From assembly GCF_032854445.1 (NCBI RefSeq), contig NC_088301.1:24598402-24662401 (forward strand): DNA of 64,000 nucleotides, in the 5' to 3' direction. Below, piece by piece: positions 26,493 to 40,300 of the stretch. Each line of letters begins with the position of its first letter. The stretch's first letter is position 1. The notes below the pieces were generated by a model, which worked only from the letters and a program-made list of their open reading frames with translations, was not told where the DNA came from and did not search any database. Source of the DNA: Liolophura sinensis. Its lineage: Eukaryota; Mollusca; Polyplacophora; Chitonida; Chitonidae. A program made the position numbers and the translations under genes.

Positions 26493-26560
26493 TGGCTCGC
26501 CACGACATGGCTCCAAAATTGCCGATGTGGCGTTAAGCCATAATCATTCATTCATTCATG
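26493..26560 (+). mobile_element. SINE family C, tail fragment
   Basis: AAAATTGCCGATGTGGCGTT is followed by AAGCCATAATCATTCATTCA. Confidence 0.75.
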
Positions 26561-26898
26561 CCCATCGCTGTAAAGGGAGCTAACCGTATTGATGATACTT
26601 TCGCCAGGACATCTCCGTGTCCGGTCTGGAATTGGTGTCAGCCAATATTCGATTTAAAATCTCTGCTACACACAGCGAATAAAAGACTTGTCTCAGCCAT
26701 CTTGTTTTTCAGTTTACATTATTCATTAATCCAAGGATCCGAGTAAGACTCTCGTCGATATTTCCCCATTAATGAATAGGTGTCATGACAACAAACAAAA
26801 TACTGCATCAAGGCTGAAAGCAAACATTCACTGGCAAGATTTTTGGATTTTAAGAGAAACCCTTAACTTATATTTATGTTTAAGGTGGGCTTTCTCAC

Positions 26899-27010
26899 CT
26901 TGCCCACTTACGGCCGGAGAGGAAGGCAGCATGAGCTGGACTTGACCTCACAGTGGTGGTGGGTTTATACGCCGCGCTGGCAAGGTGATCACCTCGGCCA
27001 CGGAGGCCCC
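26899..27010 (-). mobile_element. SINE family A, tRNA-like head
   Basis: The copy contains TACGGCCGGAGAGGAAGGCA, CATGAGCTGGACTTGACCTC and the 5' end CACCTCGGCCACGGAGGCCC. It lacks the core and tail. A second degraded piece follows at about 27070-27150. Confidence 0.85.
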
Positions 27011-27214
27011 TCTCTGACACGCACACGCAACACTTCAGTACACTGGAATAACTGTAAAGAATATTTCGCTACAATACGGCAGTGATCAGCTTTATTGGTG
27101 GAGGAAACCTTATGGATCCTGGAGAAAGCCAGCTGACAAACCTCTCGACATCATCCCGAAGTCAAGTGTGTAACAGGTAGATTCGATTATGTCACCTCAC
27201 TGGCTAGAGATGTG

Positions 27215-27412
27215 CAGGCCTCCCACCTGTCCTACTTTTTCAACCAAACCTGCAGCCTGCCAAACTATTCATACTCTTTTCAAACAGGCCCTCCACTTCT
27301 TCTACTATTTTTCTGTAGGAAAAGTAGGACAGGTGGTCTGTCTGAAAAGTAGGAAAAGTAGGACAGGTGGTCTGTCTGAAAAGTAGGAAAAGTAGGACAG
27401 GTGGGAGGCCTG
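27215..27412. mobile_element. 198-bp element with 25-bp perfect terminal inverted repeats
   Basis: The left end CAGGCCTCCCACCTGTCC... is repeated exactly in reverse complement at 27388-27412. The interior has two 34-bp direct repeats built from the same AAAAGTAGGACAGGTGG motif. A possible ATGTG target duplication is offset by one base on the right. Confidence 0.7.
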
Positions 27413-27556
27413 AATGTGAACTGAGCTATCCGGGACTGGGTTATCAGTCATTGCCTGGACAGTAATCGTTCTCTTTGTTCATACAAAACAATGTAGGTTA
27501 CTCCTGTTTGCTTGTAATAACTTTTTGCATTTTGAACGCATATCATATAGTACGTA

Positions 27557-27926
27557 TGTTGAATGAATGAATGGATACTTGGGGAGTAACGTCGCACTTA
27601 ACAATTTCTTCAGTCATACGACCACAAGGAATTATTAGGTGCATGTACATACAATGTATCTTCTTGTGGCAGAGTCCATGCTGTGGTGGAGTCCATGCCA
27701 CCAAAGTATTCCCGCCAGTGAAGTATCATACCGAAACCACTGGACCTGACACCCAACCAAGTCACATTTTACTGACACCATGACAACCAGTCCTGTTTTC
27801 TTGCTCTAACCTCTCAGTGCTCCAACAAGTACCATTTCAAAAGTCTTTTGATAAGATCTGACCCAGGTTTGATCCCGGGCCTCCAGACATCGAGGCAGAT
27901 GCTCTAACCAATAAGCCACCACAGCG
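27557..27926 (-). mobile_element. SINE family B, full length
   Basis: It starts at the (GAAT)n tail and GGGGAGTAACGTCGCACTTA and ends with the tRNA-like head (CCAGGTTTGATCCCGGGCCT and GCTCTAACCAATAAGCCACC). Confidence 0.88.
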
Positions 27927-28317
27927 GTCAGTACATCAGTTAAAACTGCTATGAATCAAAATGGAGGCCAAGTTGTCAAGGTTATTTTAAAGTATCATTC
28001 AAGAACAGTTAACATGACTGTCCGTTTTCTCTTAGTTGTCTGCCTTGGGGATCATTTCATCTGAACACATTCTCTTAGTGATAATATCTTGAATCTTTCT
28101 CCTTAAACTTAGATTTGTTAACAAGGCTACAAAGGGGAATATAAAACCTTAACACAAAGGTTATAAAGGCATGATGAATGAAGAAAATACACACTAACAA
28201 CAGAAGTTATGATTTGACAGCTTTGTTTAATTCTGATTTTACTCTCAATAATTTTACTCATGGTGATTCTCATCCAGCTTTATGTTAAGGAAGCAGATGT
28301 CAAGATTCCCTGGTATT

Positions 28318-28344
28318 TCAGTCCTGAGCACCCCAGTGTGGAAC
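28318..28344 (-). CDS. EIF3E: EIF3E exon 13, C-terminus
   Basis: This exon holds nine codons, VPHWGAQD plus TGA, after acceptor CCTTCCAG. It aligns with the vertebrate terminus APNWATQDSGFY but stops after QD. The small size makes it less certain than the other exons. Confidence 0.75.
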   Translation of the reverse strand, partial: VPHWGAQD

Positions 28345-31300
28345 CTGGAAGGAAAACAGGCCCATAATAAATGTTTATATCATTGCTGTTCAATGGCACA
28401 CTCGAGGATGCTTCGCTTATACCATGGCAGTCAGTTTAATGGCCTGTTCAATGTGCTGCCTCATTAAAATGCCATGCTGAATACATCAGACACGATACAG
28501 AAACTGAATAAGTACTCTATTAAGCTCTCCTCAGTATCAAGGTGGTCTATTTTGGGCATGTTCAATGGCACACTCAAGGATGCTTCCTTATACCATGGCA
28601 GTCAGTTTAATGGCCTGTTCAACGTGCTGCTCATTAGAATGTCATGCTGAAGACATAAGACACGATACAGAACTGATAAGTACTCTATTAGGCTATCCTC
28701 AGTATCAAGGTGGTCTATGTTGAAGTCTTAGGCATGCCTGAATAAAAGCACATAAACATAAACAGAAACACATAAAAGCCAATCCATTTCTGATGCCAAC
28801 ACATTTTTTCTACTGTAAATGACCATACATTTCGTCTATGTTCTATTGATTTATTTTAAGGTGTTTGTAGGTTTGGTTGGGAACATGGGATGATATTCTA
28901 CTGGAAAACTGTAAGTTTCAGCACCAAAAACAATATTTTCTGACATTTATTTGCGCCTCAAAATGTACCTTACAGGACAAAATTTTAGGTGATTTAGGGT
29001 ATTCAAAATTGACAAAAAAAACATTTAATGGCCCATATGGTGGGATGATCAATCACAATCAAGGAAAATGTGTCACTTGAAAAATGCTAAACATAAGGTG
29101 AAATGAAGTTGATCTCCTGCTCATGTTCATTTGATGTATGAATAGACTTTTTAATTCTACGACAAGTCATCTCTAAATATTATTAGTTAAATAATATTAG
29201 TTAAATATTGGCCAGAAGCATGCATAAAACAGAATTTCTCTCTCTTCCCCCAATGCCTAAAACAGACAAGTATTCTTTCATAGGTGGCTAAACAACTGTA
29301 TATGACCTCAATATTTTTCCCCACTTTCCAAACTGAGGGTGTCTGTTCACACTCACCGATTCCTTGTTGCTTACACCAAGCTTCTTCTCTATATTGACAG
29401 CTAACATCTGTGACCTAAATGCCAGGTTTTTTGTCTTCTCAATCACTTGTTGGTATGGTGAAAACAGCTTGAGTGCCCATTACAACATGTCCCTGGAAAA
29501 TACAAGACACACATGTAGCAGTTCACACGGACAGCTTGAGTGCCCATTACCACATGTCCCTGGAAAAATACAACTGAATACATAGTAGTTTCATAGAGAT
29601 AAATTCCCATTACCACATGTCCACGTGGAATACAAGATACACATATAGTAGTTCATAGAGATGAATTGAGTGCCCATTACCACATGTTCCTGTGGAATAC
29701 AATACATGTTATCAATATGATGGAAAGAGGAGTTCTAATTACTATGTCTTCTCCGAAGAATACAATTGCAAATTTTGTTAAACAATTAAAGAACCATTTT
29801 CACACACAATCACATACATGTACCAGCTATACACCTCCAGCTTGCCAGTTGCACAACTTTGGAAGGTTTCTACAAGCAATTCACTATCATCGCAGAAATT
29901 CTTTGCAAAAAAAAAAATACTCTCTGATATTACTTTGCAGCCCCTGGAGAATTTCCAGCCTGACCTCTACCACACAAGCAACAGTACATACCAGCTTAGA
30001 GTCTATCTTGGCGTCTAGTCTGGCATTCCGTATCAGATTCACAATCCATCTTTCAGCTCGTCAGGAGACATGTTCAACTTCTCTGCAAGCATGCTGAAAC
30101 ACAGCCAAAATAATTTGCACTGAAAGTTGCTCTTTCATGTATGAAAATTTGGAGGAATTAGTGTAAATCCATAATTACTATCTGTATTTCAACAGATTTT
30201 CAATAATACCTCATCTCCACTTGTTACACTTTCTGACTGCACCATGTACCGTGTATCAAATTTCTAAAATAAGATGGCAGTCACTGCGAAATAAGCCTTC
30301 TAGTTTGGGAAAACTAAGAATAAAGATTACCAGAAAATTTATGCTCAAAATCTCAAAGAAGGGCCTTTTGTTGAATGAGCACCTAGAATAGAATCAGAAT
30401 GAACATATTTTTGAGGTAGAGCCCCAACGGTGACGTACTTGATGCTGATACACTGGTGTATCCTGCAGAAAGTTTCAAAGATCAACAATCTTGCGTTCTC
30501 AATGAAATCATCCAGGCAGGCCACCAGGAAAAAATCATTCACCAATACCTGTTCAAAAACAAAAAAACATATGCATGCATACATACATACATTCTTGAGA
30601 AAGTTTTAAGCTTCTTTTGAGCTCAGCACAGATGTAAAAAAGAAAGCAAATGAAAGACGAAATAAGTTTAATCAGAAAAAACCATATCGGAAACTTCCTT
30701 ATTTACCATCAAAATTAACACAAAATTGCATTTCTAGAGGCATGTGAAGGTCACAAAATATTGGGTGAAATATAGGAGTTTTATTATTCTGTTTTTTTTT
30801 TGGGGGGGGGGGGGTTCAGATGTTTCACTTCTCAATGAAACATCCACATTTCCGCCGCAATTAGATCAGTAAAAAAGTTTTCAAATATTCACTGTTCTTT
30901 CCGCAAACGATTCATTCATTCTTTCTTTCCATTAACTATCAATTAGGATAAAGCAATGATATGAACTGCATAATGGTAGAGAACCATCTTATCATTAACT
31001 ATCCATTAGGATAAAGCAATGATATTTAACTATCCATTAGGAGAAAGCAATGATATGAACTGCATAATGGTAGAGAACCATCTTATCATTAACTATCCAT
31101 TAGGAGAAAGCAATGATATGAACTGCATAATGGTAGAGAACCATCTTATCATTAAGCTATGCCATTAGGGCAAAGCAATGATATGAACTGCATAATGGTA
31201 GAGAACCATCTTATCATTAACTACCTCTTAAGACAAAGCAATGATATGAACTGCATAATGGTAGAGAACCATCTTATAATTAAAATAAGGAATTTAAAGA

Positions 31301-34300
31301 TCATACCGTTTCACATTCCCTCAACTTCTGCTGAGCTCATCAAAATCAAAATTCACGTAGAGACATTCCACAAATTCTGTGATGGGGTCTTTATACGTGT
31401 ATGATTCCTGGAAAAAGAGAAAAAAAATGTATTCATTTATGTATTTCATTAGTATTTTATGGTATTTCACTGAATGCACTGAAGAAGGACAACATAACCA
31501 AATGATGTGTGCTTATGGTTTCATTGTTGGAGAATTTAATAAAGCTTTCAACATTATATCAGTCCTATGATAAGTGTTGCCTGTGTCAGTCCCAATGTAG
31601 TCATATTTACAGCGCTGCATCACTGGAAAACCATAACTCGGTCACCAGGCATGACACTACTCTCTAATGGCAAGCCTGGGAAGACCCAAGTCTCAGACAT
31701 GAGCTGAATTGGACTTGAACTCCCATCTTCCTGCCTACAAGGGAACTGTTTTTTAACTTCTGGAAGTGCTTGATGTTTGTTTCATTGTTCGTTTAATGTT
31801 CGTTGGATGATCTTGAAATGTGTTTTATCTTTGGATGACATTGGCAATGTCTTTACCTCTCACATGACCTTGACCTTTGGCTTACCTGTTGAATGACCTT
31901 GACAAGGTCCTTGAGCACAGTCCTCCTACGGGATTTGTTAGTGATGACGCTGTGGTCAGGTACCTCAGGATGTGGGGGCACATTGTCTGTATCGCATTCA
32001 GGTACCTAGCAAGAAGCAGTCACATTCAGCTTATATGAAAGCAATTACTACTATTTCACTACAATGCCATAATTAATAATTCATGGCCCTGGCTATACAA
32101 TGAAGATGAGGTGTAAAAACCAATAGCTTTGTCTGAGATTATTTCAGGATGGCACAAGGTCTTATGTGGGACAGGGTTTTATAAAGGACATACTTATAAT
32201 TTGTGTAATCAACTTCAGATCTGATTCGATGTGGTTGGTAGGGAATGTCTTGCAAGCGTACATTTCCTAAAACCGCTATGGATATTGATTTTTTTCTGAG
32301 TTTAACAGAACATTTCATGTAATTCATTTTTTTATAATTAGTTCGGAAAGTTTGAGTGTATTAGCACATGTGACCTTGAAGCATTGACACGCATCACATC
32401 ATTTCAAAGAAAGAAATAATTTAATCACCCTTGGCAGAATAACCCTATCAAAATAAGCTAAAATTAAACTTTATGTTAACTTAAAGATAGCCGATTAAAT
32501 AAGATGTCTAGTTTTGATGCCATGGTAGCTCTAGGAAGAAAGCAAAAGAATCTGACAACTGTCAGATTTGACCTCTGACCTTCAGTGGTGAAAGATTTAT
32601 GTTCATACTTCACCATTTCTTGGTTAACTACAGCTGGATGAATCCAACATCTGACAAAAACAACGTTGATTATTCACCTATTTTAACAAAATTTTGGAAA
32701 ACTTTTTTTCATTCAGATTAAAAGCAGCAGGTCCTATCTTTTACACCTGGCAATGTTCAAAATGGAGCCTTTCACATTGAAAGCAAAAACAGTAACAAAT
32801 TAAAAATGAAAAAAAAAAAAAACAGTACATGCAAGACTGCACTGCTTGGCCTTAAGCTCAAGGCAAGAGGAGTGAAATAAACACGGTCACCTCTTCAATA
32901 GGAGTGAAATAAACACGGTCACCTCTTCAAGAGAAGTGAAATAAACACGGTCACCTCTTCAAGAGAAGTGAACTAAACATGGTCATCTCTTCAAGAGAAG
33001 TCAAATAAACACAGTCACCTGTTCAAGAGATGAGTAAGTGAGTGAGTGAGTGCTTGGGGTTTAACGTCGTACTTGTTGTTCATAAACTTTTAACATCTGA
33101 AGAGAAAAACCCAATTCTGACTGATCATTTACACAGTTGTTTATGGTTTAGAAAAATCCGCCCCTCCGTGCAGTGTCATAGAGACTGTTCCACCAACAGG
33201 TACATGTATTTGTGAGGAATGTGGGTACACTGGTGGGGGGTAGGGGGGTTGGCTGGGAGGGGCACAGGAAGGCTGAGGGGGTGAAAACATGTTACGTCAA
33301 ATAAGGTTAAGTTTATAATTAGTCTACATTATCTGCATCACACCTCTAAGGCATGAAAACTTACGCCCTCATTAACTTCAACTTCCTGACAGCTGTCAGG
33401 CGGACAGTTTGACAGACAGACAGTTGTGGGTAATCTGCTTGACCTACTTTCATCTATCACAGCTGATTTCTTTTTTTTTTTTTTTTTTTTCCCCATGATC
33501 ACAGGATAGCAGTGCAGATGAAGTGAGAATTATTATCACTAAGCTAATAGCCATGAAAGATGGAACAGCTGACAGTTTCTTCTCGTACTACTTCAAACAA
33601 ACACCTTTTTTCTGAAGGATTTACACGTACTTACACAACCGTCACGCTCAGGGTCATGTGAGTACGCCTTAACGGTGCAATTTATGGACTGCATAAATCA
33701 AGCACTTCACAGTAAAAAATAGTAAATACAGAAATCTGAACATATATCACAATTTCGGCATATAAACACCATTCACATATTTTTCTGGGGGACACAGTAA
33801 TATTCCCATCGCACATTTAGACAGTGGGGTATAAGCCTGCCACTTGTGAACCAGTCAGAGCCTGCTTGTTGTTTGCATTGCAATTACTTCATTTTCCCAT
33901 CACACATTTAGACAGTGGGATATAAGCCTGCCACTAGTGAACCAGTCAGAGCCTGCTTGTTGTTTGCATTGCAATTACTTCATTTTCCCATCACACATTT
34001 AGACAGTGGGATATAAGCCTGCCACTAGTGAACCAGTCAGAGCCTGCTTGTTGTTTGCATTGCAATTACTTCATTTTCCCATCACACATTTAGACAGTGG
34101 GATATAAGCCTGCCACTAGTGAACCAGTCAGAGCCTGCTTGTTGTTTGCATTGCAATTACTTCATTTTCCCATCACACATTTAGACAGTGGGGTATAAGC
34201 CTGCCACTAGTGAACCAGTCAGAGCCTGCTTGTTGTTTGCATTGCAATTACTTCATTCCACTTAAAGTTTGCTATGTAAAAATGCACTTTCAGAAGCACA

Positions 34301-37300
34301 TACAGGCTTTAAAATGATGTTTTTGATGCCAAGGCTTCACATTTTTCTCTATAATAAATTTATCCAAACTTTACAAAAAAACTCTTATAGGAGGTGGATC
34401 AATCGATCTGAATCAGGGATAAAACATGTCATCTGAAATATTCTAAACTCTTGGTGAAATATTGTATTTTTCATAATTGTGATCATAATTCACAGCCTAC
34501 TTAGACCAAATACCAAAAAGGCATGGCGTAATTCTTCAAAACAACCTCATCCAGCTTCAACCATGCCAACCACACTTAGTGGGGTACACATATCTTGAAG
34601 GAATCAACAGAAACATACTCACAAATTGAAACAGGGGCATGTACAAAGTAATCTTGATGGCTACACATCACACCAACCTTTGATTTATTTATTTAATTGA
34701 TTGGTAGTTTACGCCGTACTCAAAAATATTTCACTTATACTACGGCAACCAGCATTATGGTGGGAGGAAACTGGGCAGAGCCTGGTAAAAACCCACGACC
34801 ATCCGCAGCTTGCTGCCAGACCTTCCCGTGTAAGGCCGCACCAGCCTGTCCTTGACCAATGACGCTGTGAATTCAAGTATAGTTCCTGCTTTCCATCACC
34901 CCGTGTTGTTTTCAGGAAGTGTAAAAGCTGGCGTGCTGTGTAATATGCACTGCTTCTCCACAGCTCTTCGCCTATAATTCTGACTATCGTCTTTTAAGTG
35001 AAACGCCTTCATACACCAACTGCTCAAACAATACTCATTTATTACTTTTGGTGTTTCATTAATACTTCACTAAGGCCTCCACAGTCAGATATATTTATTT
35101 TTTTTATTTGATTGGCGTTCTATGCAGTACTCAAAAATATTTCACTTATACAACAAAGGCCACCATTATGATGATAGGAAACCGGGCAAAGCATGGGGGG
35201 GGGGGGGGGGACCCAAGATCATCCGCAGTTTGCTAGCAGACCTTTCCACATACGGTCTGAGAGGAAGCCAGAATGAGCTGGACTTGAACTCACAGCGACC
35301 GCATTGGTGGAAGGCTCACCGCCTTGCCAGTCAGATATAAGAGCAGAATGGCATAACATATACATGATAAACAGCCAGATACGAAGCTGTGTTAAATCAG
35401 CAGGATTTATTTACTTATTCATTTATCTGTCTGCTTTTTAAAGGAGAAGAAAAGTTAAAAACGTGACACTATAGGCTGAAAAGAGCACATTTTTTTTCTA
35501 TCTGGTGGTGCCTGCTGCATAATTTTTGCCATTTTTCCTCACCATACACATAAAGCCTGAAAATGGCAAAGCTGGCACGAATCGCTGAGTCCATTGCGTC
35601 CTCCATCTTAAACACCCTGTAATTTATGCTGAGGGTGTGTTGCCTCGCAGCCAATAAGAGTTGTTAAAACTGCTGGCTTGTTCGTGTAAACTTGGAACCT
35701 ACATCCAACATTTCGGTTTCCTGATTGTCAAGTGGAAAACGAACTGTACTGTTCGCTACCTTCTGGGAAGAAGAGTTCTACCGGAAATGTACGAACTGCA
35801 CTTTGGCAGTTTCCGACGGCAATTCTCCTCCTAACACAGAAGACTTCAAGACTAGTTCTTAGACAAAATGGAGTCGCCCACAGCGGATTTTGGCGCTGAG
35901 GTACATATTAGAATTTTTTTTAATGGTATTTGATGGATATTTAAATTTTCTTCTCCTTGAACACCATCCTCAAAAAGTTTTCACTTACACGATAGCAGTA
36001 AGTTTTATGGCTGGAGGAAACTGGTCTCTGGCATAATACTAACAAGCTTTTCTCCACAAGGTGCCACCATATTGGTGGAAGACAATAGCAGGGCTAGTAC
36101 CAGCTAGTACTAGTCAGGCAAACAGAAGTCAAACTTACTGTGACTGGTAGAGGAACATATCAATAATCAAGTCTCTCCCCTTGGGATGGTTGAAGAAGAC
36201 AAACAGGCTCCAATGTATCAACCACGTTCTCTGCTGTAAATTCTGCAGCGCCGAGGAAAATGCCTGAAAACAATCATGAATCAAGAAACAATAAGAAATA
36301 TCATTTCGCTCTTTAGACTCACAGACTAACAGTAATACTGTGAGATATGTATCCACAATGATTTACAGGACACTTGTCTTGCATACTTGGCTAGAACAGT
36401 TGAAATCAGACTTAAGGAAAACCTCTGCACGTAACACATCACATGTATCTTACAAATTACAGGACAATTTTCTACAGCGAAGACAACCAAACTAAATTCA
36501 AAACGTAACCTCTCAGTCAGGGCTAAGAAAAAAACTCTCCAAGTTGTAAGTCAGACAGCAAGCAGAGATTATTTACTTCATGTAATCATGCACAGAAGCA
36601 CGTTCAACTCATGCGACCTTCTGAGGGTGCTAAAAAAAAACTGAAAGGCTTGGAGTTTATCTCCACCCTTCCCAAATTGTTAACTCTACTGACACGACTC
36701 CGCAGCAGAACCATCAGCGGCCGGAATCGATTGTTTAAGCATTGATACTTTGTGAACTGGTTTGACTTACAAGTTCTTGTTGATGACAGTAACAATACAT
36801 TTAGCCAGATTTTGACAATCAGGGCATCTTATCTATAGTTTTTCTCCTATTTTCCCCCATCCTAACATTGTCATAATAGGCTCTTTCAAAGATACTGAGT
36901 CCCCCCCCCCCCCACTCCCTGGGCTAAATCAACATGTATGATGGTATTTATTTAAATTTATTTATTTGATAGGTATTTTATGACACACTCAAGATATTTC
37001 ACTTATAAGACAGCATTATGGTGGGAGGAAACCAGTCAGAGCCCGGGGGGAAAAGTGCATATAAATCTCCATGCATATGTGAATGATAAGATGAATGGAA
37101 TTTAAAACTTATCACAAGAAGATTGCACCAAACTCACATTAGAATCTATGATTTCCTTGAGCCTATTGAGGTCCTCAAGTGCTGGCTCCCAGTTCTGCAT
37201 CAATATCTCAGAGGCAAGTTTGCCCCATAATGTGTTCAGGAAATTTTTGTCAGCTGAAGGGAGCTGAAAAAATAAATTTAATTATTTATAATAATTATAA

Positions 37301-40300
37301 TAACGGTAAATTCATAACACTCCTTCCCGCCAGTATCAAGATGGTCGAAAGCTGTGAACTCATTTGCTCTTTCATTTAATTATCGGTGTACTTGCATTCA
37401 TAAAACATACATGAAGTACACATGCACTACAACGACACAAAAGAAAACGATCCATTCTACTGTCATTTGGACTTTCTGCACAGCATGTCCTCAAGCCTCC
37501 TACTAATTAATATTTCATCAACTGACTGATTTATTTATTTACTGTTGAATGTTTCACATCGTAACCAAAATTATGTCATTTATTCAATGACAGCCATCAA
37601 TATGGTAGATGGAAACCAGCCACACCCCGGGGGAAAAAGAATCTGACAATTGTATGACTCAATTTCACTGAAAAAATTGTGTTTGTGGTCGAAAAGGTTG
37701 AAGATTTACAAAGGGCTATAACTACAAGTACATAAAACTGTAATTTAACAAGGGTACCTAAATATACTTAATAAATACAACATCTAAATATATTTATGAA
37801 TAGGGTGAAGACTTACAGTAGCCTATCACTAGGAGTACACAAAACTGTAACTTAACAAGGGTACCTAAATATGCTTGATAAACACAACATGTAAATATAT
37901 TTATGAATAGGGTGAAGATTTACAGTAGCCTATCACTAGGAGTACACAAAACTGTAACTTAACAAGGGTACCTAAATATGCTTGATAAATACACCATCTA
38001 AACATATGTATCAATAGGTTGAAGTGTTAAATACATGGTTGAGCAATAGTTGCAGAGGGAGTATTCAAGATGAGTTATTTTCATCCAATTTTTTTTATCA
38101 ATACGTAAATACACTCACTAGAATTCTGACAAAATATAAATATTCAGCTGCTCCTGAGTAGTTCCCACATTCGTACTGGAACTTGGCATAGTTATACAGA
38201 GTCTCCACATTCTGGGCTTGAAACTGAAATAAGACGTCCAAAATCAAATTTGTACATCTGACACAATACCTTACACAATAACTTTTGTGCAAGATTCTGA
38301 CAATATTCATTTCAGGCCAAGATTACAAAACCACTTACAAGACCACTTACAGCAGCCGTGTTACCTAAAAATTACAAAATTAGTGTCCCATTAATTATGT
38401 TAGCAGAATTTATCCTAATAGTACAACTGTAACAGCACCATACAGGAAGATGACATTAACAAAGTATCACAAAAGTAATTGCATCTCACTTCTGTTAAAT
38501 TAAAATGTTTATCCACTTCTCAATGAAATTCAAGATGGTAAATGTCAGGGGAACTTACTCTGTGGTTTTTCTCCAAGTAGTCAAAGAGTTGTCTCCCATC
38601 CCTGTCACAAAAGAGAATGGGTGCAAAAATGAGTTCCTTTTACCTTATAATGCTATTATGAAAGCTTAAACACAATTTTGCATTTTGGCATATTTTCTCA
38701 CAGCTGTCACATGACTGATCTGTTTTTCTTATGGACAGAAATTTCATGCCGTACTATGGATTGTTTCTTTGAGATTTACATTCAGCAGCTGAGCAAGTCA
38801 GACAAAGCCTGGCTTAAACCTTGTAGTAACAATACTGATAAAACCACAAGATAACCATAGACCAATACGCTTCATCATACCTTGTGGTTTGGATCTGCTT
38901 GGAAACCTCTTGGTCCTCAAACAGTTTTGTAATGGGCAGTGTCTCGTCCTGGAGTCGCTTCAGCTGAGCCACAACATCTGAACGCTTGTTCCTCAAGCCT
39001 GAAAACATACATCAGACAAGATCAGAATGATTGTTCCTCAAGCCTGAAAACATACATCAGACAAGATCAGAATGATTGTTCCTCAAGCCTGAAAACATAC
39101 ATCAGACAAGATAAGAATGATTGTTCCTCAAGCCTGAAAACATACATCAGACAAGATCAGAATGATTGTTCCTCAAGCCTGAAAACATACATCAGACAAG
39201 ATCAGAATGATTGTTCCTCAAGCCTGAAAACATACATCCGAAAAGATCAGAATGATTGCTCCTCAAGCCTGAAATCATACATGTACATCACGTAACATAA
39301 GAACGATTGTTCCTCAAGCATGAAAACACACAGCACATTCATAGACACAAATTACTTGTTACTCAAGCCTGAAAACACACAGCATAGAGGGGTTGCATGA
39401 CCCACCGACAGCAGCCATGTTGGAGTAATTTGGCTATACCAGCCCATGAATGCAGGACTCCAATATGGCCGACTGGCTATTGTTATGGAATAACCCTGTA
39501 TTCATAACATCAGAACACTTACTCTTCAAGAATGAAATCATAAAGTACATTTACAACATGAAAACAATTCTTAATCCGGCCTGATACAATACAGTACATT
39601 TACAACATGAAAACACTTCTTAATCAGGCCTGAAATAATACAGTACATTTACAACATCGGAAAGCTTGAATTCATGTCCACACAACAAAACATGCACAAT
39701 ATCAGAACACTCACTTGCTGGCACATCTGCATCTGGGTAGAGGTTCTTGAAGACATCCATTGCAAAATCCACCATGTTTGTGTTACTCAGCAAGTCTAGT
39801 TTCCCTTTCAGCATTTCCTTTTCATCATACAACTGGAAAATAATAGTATAACAGGTAAGCTTACTAGCATGTTTATAGCCACATTCAGGGCATTATCTTC
39901 CCATGCTCCAGGTGCTCATATCTGGTCCCATTTCTAATGATCTGTTTCCCAATTTGCAGCCATAAATGTCTCAATCGGTGACGGATTTCCCTGACCCAAA
40001 ATGAACTTTTCAGATATACTCTTTTACTCTTTGAACAGTCAGTTGGGGCTAAGGTGTAGCATAAGAAGGGAAGATTTGTGCATTTAATTCTGGTTAACTT
40101 AAACAGTCATTACTTATGTTATTATTCAAGGTGCGTGACCTAAATGTATATGTTAAGTGCCAGCTAAATATAAAATAACAATGACCATTTCTGCAAACCT
40201 TTGTGAATTTTCTTTTGTTAGTTTTAGAAATATGACAAAAGGGGTGATCTGTATGCACGTTAGGTTCAGTAATATGCAAATTTATGGACACAGGTTCAAA

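Noticed and set aside
38985-39298. CRISPR-like array
   Set aside because: The repeats are directly adjacent with no unique spacers, lie in an animal intron and include an exon edge; this is a minisatellite.
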